Positions 62,111 to 64,000 of a stretch of DNA of 64,000 bases are shown one piece after another. The translations under genes and the position numbers were made by a program. Below the pieces are notes generated by a model that saw nothing but the letters and a program-made list of their open reading frames with translations, was not told the DNA's origin and ran no database searches. Within the stretch, counting starts at the first letter, position 1, and each line of letters starts with the position of its first letter. The stretch comes from Macrococcoides animalis (GTDB lineage: Bacteria; Bacillota; Bacilli; Staphylococcales; Staphylococcaceae): positions 2,108,001 through 2,172,000 of the forward strand of contig NZ_CP179727.1 of NCBI RefSeq assembly GCF_047425875.1. Direction: 5' to 3'.

Positions 62111-62173
62111 AACCTTAAATTTACCTTAAAAGTACTTAAAATTTACAGATTAATTTTATATTTCAGTTATAAT
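62111..62173 (+). promoter_or_regulatory. Direct-repeat operator and promoter of nfeD-floA (site C)
   Basis: AACCTTAAATTTACCTTAAA (62111-62130) is identical to site A. A further degenerate copy, ACTTAAA, follows at 62134-62140. The -10 TATAAT (62168-62173) starts 37 bp after the 20-bp element, the same spacing as site A. No good -35 is visible. Confidence 0.65.
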
Positions 62174-62193
62174 ATAGATAAGGAGGTGTTTGA

Positions 62194-62823
62194 TTGGAAA
62201 TTAATATGTATGATTATGTGATATTATTGCTCATGGTCATAATGGTATCGACAGGATTATGGCAACTTTATTCACCAAGAATAGGTATTTCAGGCATCAT
62301 CTGTAGTATTGCAACAATCTGTTTCTTAGGACTCAATTTATATAACAACCAAATGGAAGCTTTATCAATAATATTGTTTCTTGGTGGAATAATATTAATA
62401 GTTCTAGAACTTTTTGTTGTCGGAGCGATTCTTGGGATTTGTGGAATGGGCTGTATTATCGCAAGTTTCTTGCTCATTGGTGATAATGTAGCGAAGATGG
62501 GTGTATTTGTTGCGATTTGTTTAATTATTGCAATTGTAGAGTGGGTGATTTTAGTGAAATTTTTAAATAAAAAAATACCGATTTTCTCTCAAGTAGTCCT
62601 CCATGATTCTACAAATAAAGAGTCAGGTTACACATCACATGATGATAGAAGTTATCTCTTGAATCAAACTGCAACGACATTAACTGAGTTACGTCCTTCA
62701 GGTATAATTATTCACAATGGACAACGTATTGATGCAGTGAGTGATGGAGCCTTTATTAAACGTGAGAAAGAAGTACGTATTATTGAAGTTGAAGGTACGA
62801 GAGTTGTAGTAAGAGAAATTTAA
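62194..62823 (+). CDS. Short NfeD-like membrane protein
   Basis: This 209-residue protein has about four membrane helices (roughly residues 6-26, 32-48, 58-98 and 103-125) and a C-terminal OB-fold domain (about 145-208, TATTLTELRPSGIIIHNGQRIDAVSDG), the NfeD1b arrangement without the ClpP-like protease. It is the usual partner of flotillin-type FloA (yqeZ/yqfA in Bacillus). TTG 62194 has AAGGAGGTG. The operator at 62111 controls it. Confidence 0.9.
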   Translation: MEINMYDYVILLLMVIMVSTGLWQLYSPRIGISGIICSIATICFLGLNLYNNQMEALSIILFLGGIILIVLELFVVGAILGICGMGCIIASFLLIGDNVAKMGVFVAICLIIAIVEWVILVKFLNKKIPIFSQVVLHDSTNKESGYTSHDDRSYLLNQTATTLTELRPSGIIIHNGQRIDAVSDGAFIKREKEVRIIEVEGTRVVVREI

Positions 62824-62841
62824 CAAATAGGAGTGAATAAT

Positions 62842-63840
62842 ATGACAATGGCAGGATTAATTACGATCGGTATAATTGCATTTGTAGTACTTATTTTATT
62901 AATGATTTTATTTTCATTTGTACCAGTTGGACTATGGATATCAGCTTTAGCTGCAGGTGTTAAAGTTGGTATTGGTACGTTAGTTGGTATGCGTCTACGT
63001 CGTGTATCACCAAGACGTGTTATTGATCCATTAATTAAAGCGCATAAAGCAGGATTACATTTAACTACAAACCAATTAGAGTCTCATTATTTAGCAGGAG
63101 GTAATGTTGATCGCGTTGTTGATGCAATTATCGCAGCACAACGTGCAGATATTAACTTACCATTCGAACGAGGTGCAGCAATCGATTTAGCGGGTCGTGA
63201 CGTATTAGAAGCGGTTCAAATGTCGGTAAACCCTAAAGTAATTGAGACGCCATTTATTGCTGGTGTAGCAATGAACGGTATCGAAGTAAAAGCAAAAGCA
63301 AGAATTACAGTTCGTGCAAACATTGAACGTTTAGTCGGTGGTGCAGGTGAAGAAACTATCGTAGCTCGTGTAGGAGAAGGTATTGTCTCAACGATTGGTT
63401 CTAGCGCATCCCATACATCTGTATTAGAGAATCCAGATATGATATCACAGACAGTACTCGGTAAAGGTTTAGATAGTGGTACTGCATTTGAAATTCTATC
63501 GATTGATATTGCAGACGTTGATATAGGCAAAAATATTGGTGCAGACTTACAAACTGAACAAGCAATGGCAGATAAAAATATTGCACAAGCAAAAGCTGAA
63601 GAACGTCGTGCAATGGCTGTAGCACAAGAGCAAGAAATGAAGGCTAGAGTACAGGAAATGAGAGCGAAAGTAGTGGAAGCTGAGGCTGAAGTACCACTAG
63701 CAATGGCACAAGCATTAAAATCAGGTAATATTGGAGTTATGGATTACTATAATCTAAAAAATATTGAATCTGATACGGGAATGAGAAATTCTATTAACAA
63801 AATGACTGATCCAAGCAGTAATGAGACGCCTAAAAAATAA
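62842..63840 (+). CDS. floA: Flotillin-like protein FloA
   Basis: This 332-residue SPFH protein has an N-terminal hydrophobic hairpin (about residues 2-25), RLRRVSPRRVIDPLIKAHKAG, an SPFH domain and a coiled coil with alternating EA repeats (AKAEERRAMAVAQEQEMKA), then GVMDYYNLKN. FloA organises functional membrane microdomains. ATG 62842 has AGGAG upstream. It is downstream of nfeD by 18 bp. Confidence 0.95.
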   Translation: MTMAGLITIGIIAFVVLILLMILFSFVPVGLWISALAAGVKVGIGTLVGMRLRRVSPRRVIDPLIKAHKAGLHLTTNQLESHYLAGGNVDRVVDAIIAAQRADINLPFERGAAIDLAGRDVLEAVQMSVNPKVIETPFIAGVAMNGIEVKAKARITVRANIERLVGGAGEETIVARVGEGIVSTIGSSASHTSVLENPDMISQTVLGKGLDSGTAFEILSIDIADVDIGKNIGADLQTEQAMADKNIAQAKAEERRAMAVAQEQEMKARVQEMRAKVVEAEAEVPLAMAQALKSGNIGVMDYYNLKNIESDTGMRNSINKMTDPSSNETPKK

Positions 63841-63851
63841 AGGGTGATTAG

Positions 63852-64000
63852 ATGAATATCGGATTTATTATATTTATTATTTTTACGATTATTAGTGTTG
63901 TTTCTTCATTAATTGAGAATGCCAATAAACAAAAGGCTAAACAAGTGAAGAAACCGATGTCAACTAAGCAACAAGTAGATTCAAAAAATGTGTTCTCACA
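63852..64000 (+). CDS. Membrane protein of unknown family (partial, runs off the window)
   Basis: ATG 63852 with GGGTGAT upstream; the first 20 residues are hydrophobic (NIGFIIFIIFTIISVVSSLI), followed by a Lys/Gln-rich tail. It starts 11 bp after floA and so belongs to the nfeD-floA operon. The end lies outside the window. I do not recognise the family. Confidence 0.6.
   Translation, partial: MNIGFIIFIIFTIISVVSSLIENANKQKAKQVKKPMSTKQQVDSKNVFS

Overview
The window is a low-GC Firmicute chromosome segment, almost certainly from Staphylococcaceae. Macrococcus is my best guess, from gene order and protein character rather than from any database match. The backbone is the conserved run tgt-yajC-secDF-recJ-apt-rel-dtd-lytH-hisS-aspS-6S RNA-tcdA-rarA-cymR-(cysteine desulfurase)-mnmA-TPR-recD2-alaS-ireB-ruvX-DUF1292-mltG-trmR-trhP1-trhP2-udk-greA-mtnN-yqeG-tRNA-Gly-yqeH-aroE-yhbY-nadD-yqeK-rsfS-yqeM-comEA/EB/EC-yqzM-holA-rpsT-lepA-hemW-hrcA-grpE-dnaK-dnaJ-prmA-rsmE-mtaB-rpsU-nfeD-floA. 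Nearly everything lies on the + strand. The minus-strand genes are rarA, a luciferase-like monooxygenase, a NERD-domain protein, yqzM and rpsT.

Region by region. 1-11.8 kb: queuosine (tgt end), Sec export, a two-gene insertion (enolase-superfamily epimerase plus M20 amidohydrolase), recJ, purine salvage and stringent response, D-aminoacyl-tRNA deacylase and a cell-wall amidase. 11.8-16.4 kb: a T-box-controlled hisS-aspS operon, 6S RNA, tcdA and an unassigned structured RNA ending in a strong terminator. 16.4-23.1 kb: a more variable stretch with an ABC-2 type transporter, rarA, cymR, a YdeI-like protein, a flavin monooxygenase, a 51-bp-periodic array of degenerate palindromes and a NERD protein. 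23.2-38.8 kb: tRNA thiolation, recD2, T-box-alaS, the ireB operon, tRNA U34 hydroxylation/methylation genes, udk, greA and mtnN. 38.9-45.4 kb: yqeG, a small coiled-coil plus SPFH operon, tRNA-Gly and the dense yqeH-to-yqeM ribosome-assembly/NAD operon. 45.4-64 kb: the late-competence comE genes, translation genes, the CIRCE-controlled heat-shock operon, RNA methylation, rpsU and the NfeD-flotillin operon.

The most interesting signal is regulatory. A near-identical 20-bp direct repeat (AACCTTAAA-N-TTACCTTAAA, 11-bp period) occurs three times, always 37-38 bp upstream of a -10 hexamer. It precedes the ABC transporter (16447), the coiled-coil/prohibitin-like operon (39467) and the NfeD/FloA operon (62111). 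This looks like the operator of one undescribed membrane-organisation or envelope-stress regulon that joins two SPFH-family scaffolds and an exporter. Other points: the comEA Shine-Dalgarno lies inside the 3' arm of an intrinsic terminator. trmR probably starts at a TTG downstream of a promoter and terminator-like hairpin. The hisS-aspS T-box carries a UGGC bulge that fits a G73 tRNA (Asp/Asn) better than tRNA-His. CymR lacks any cysteine. All coordinates and motifs were read by eye; no searches were run.
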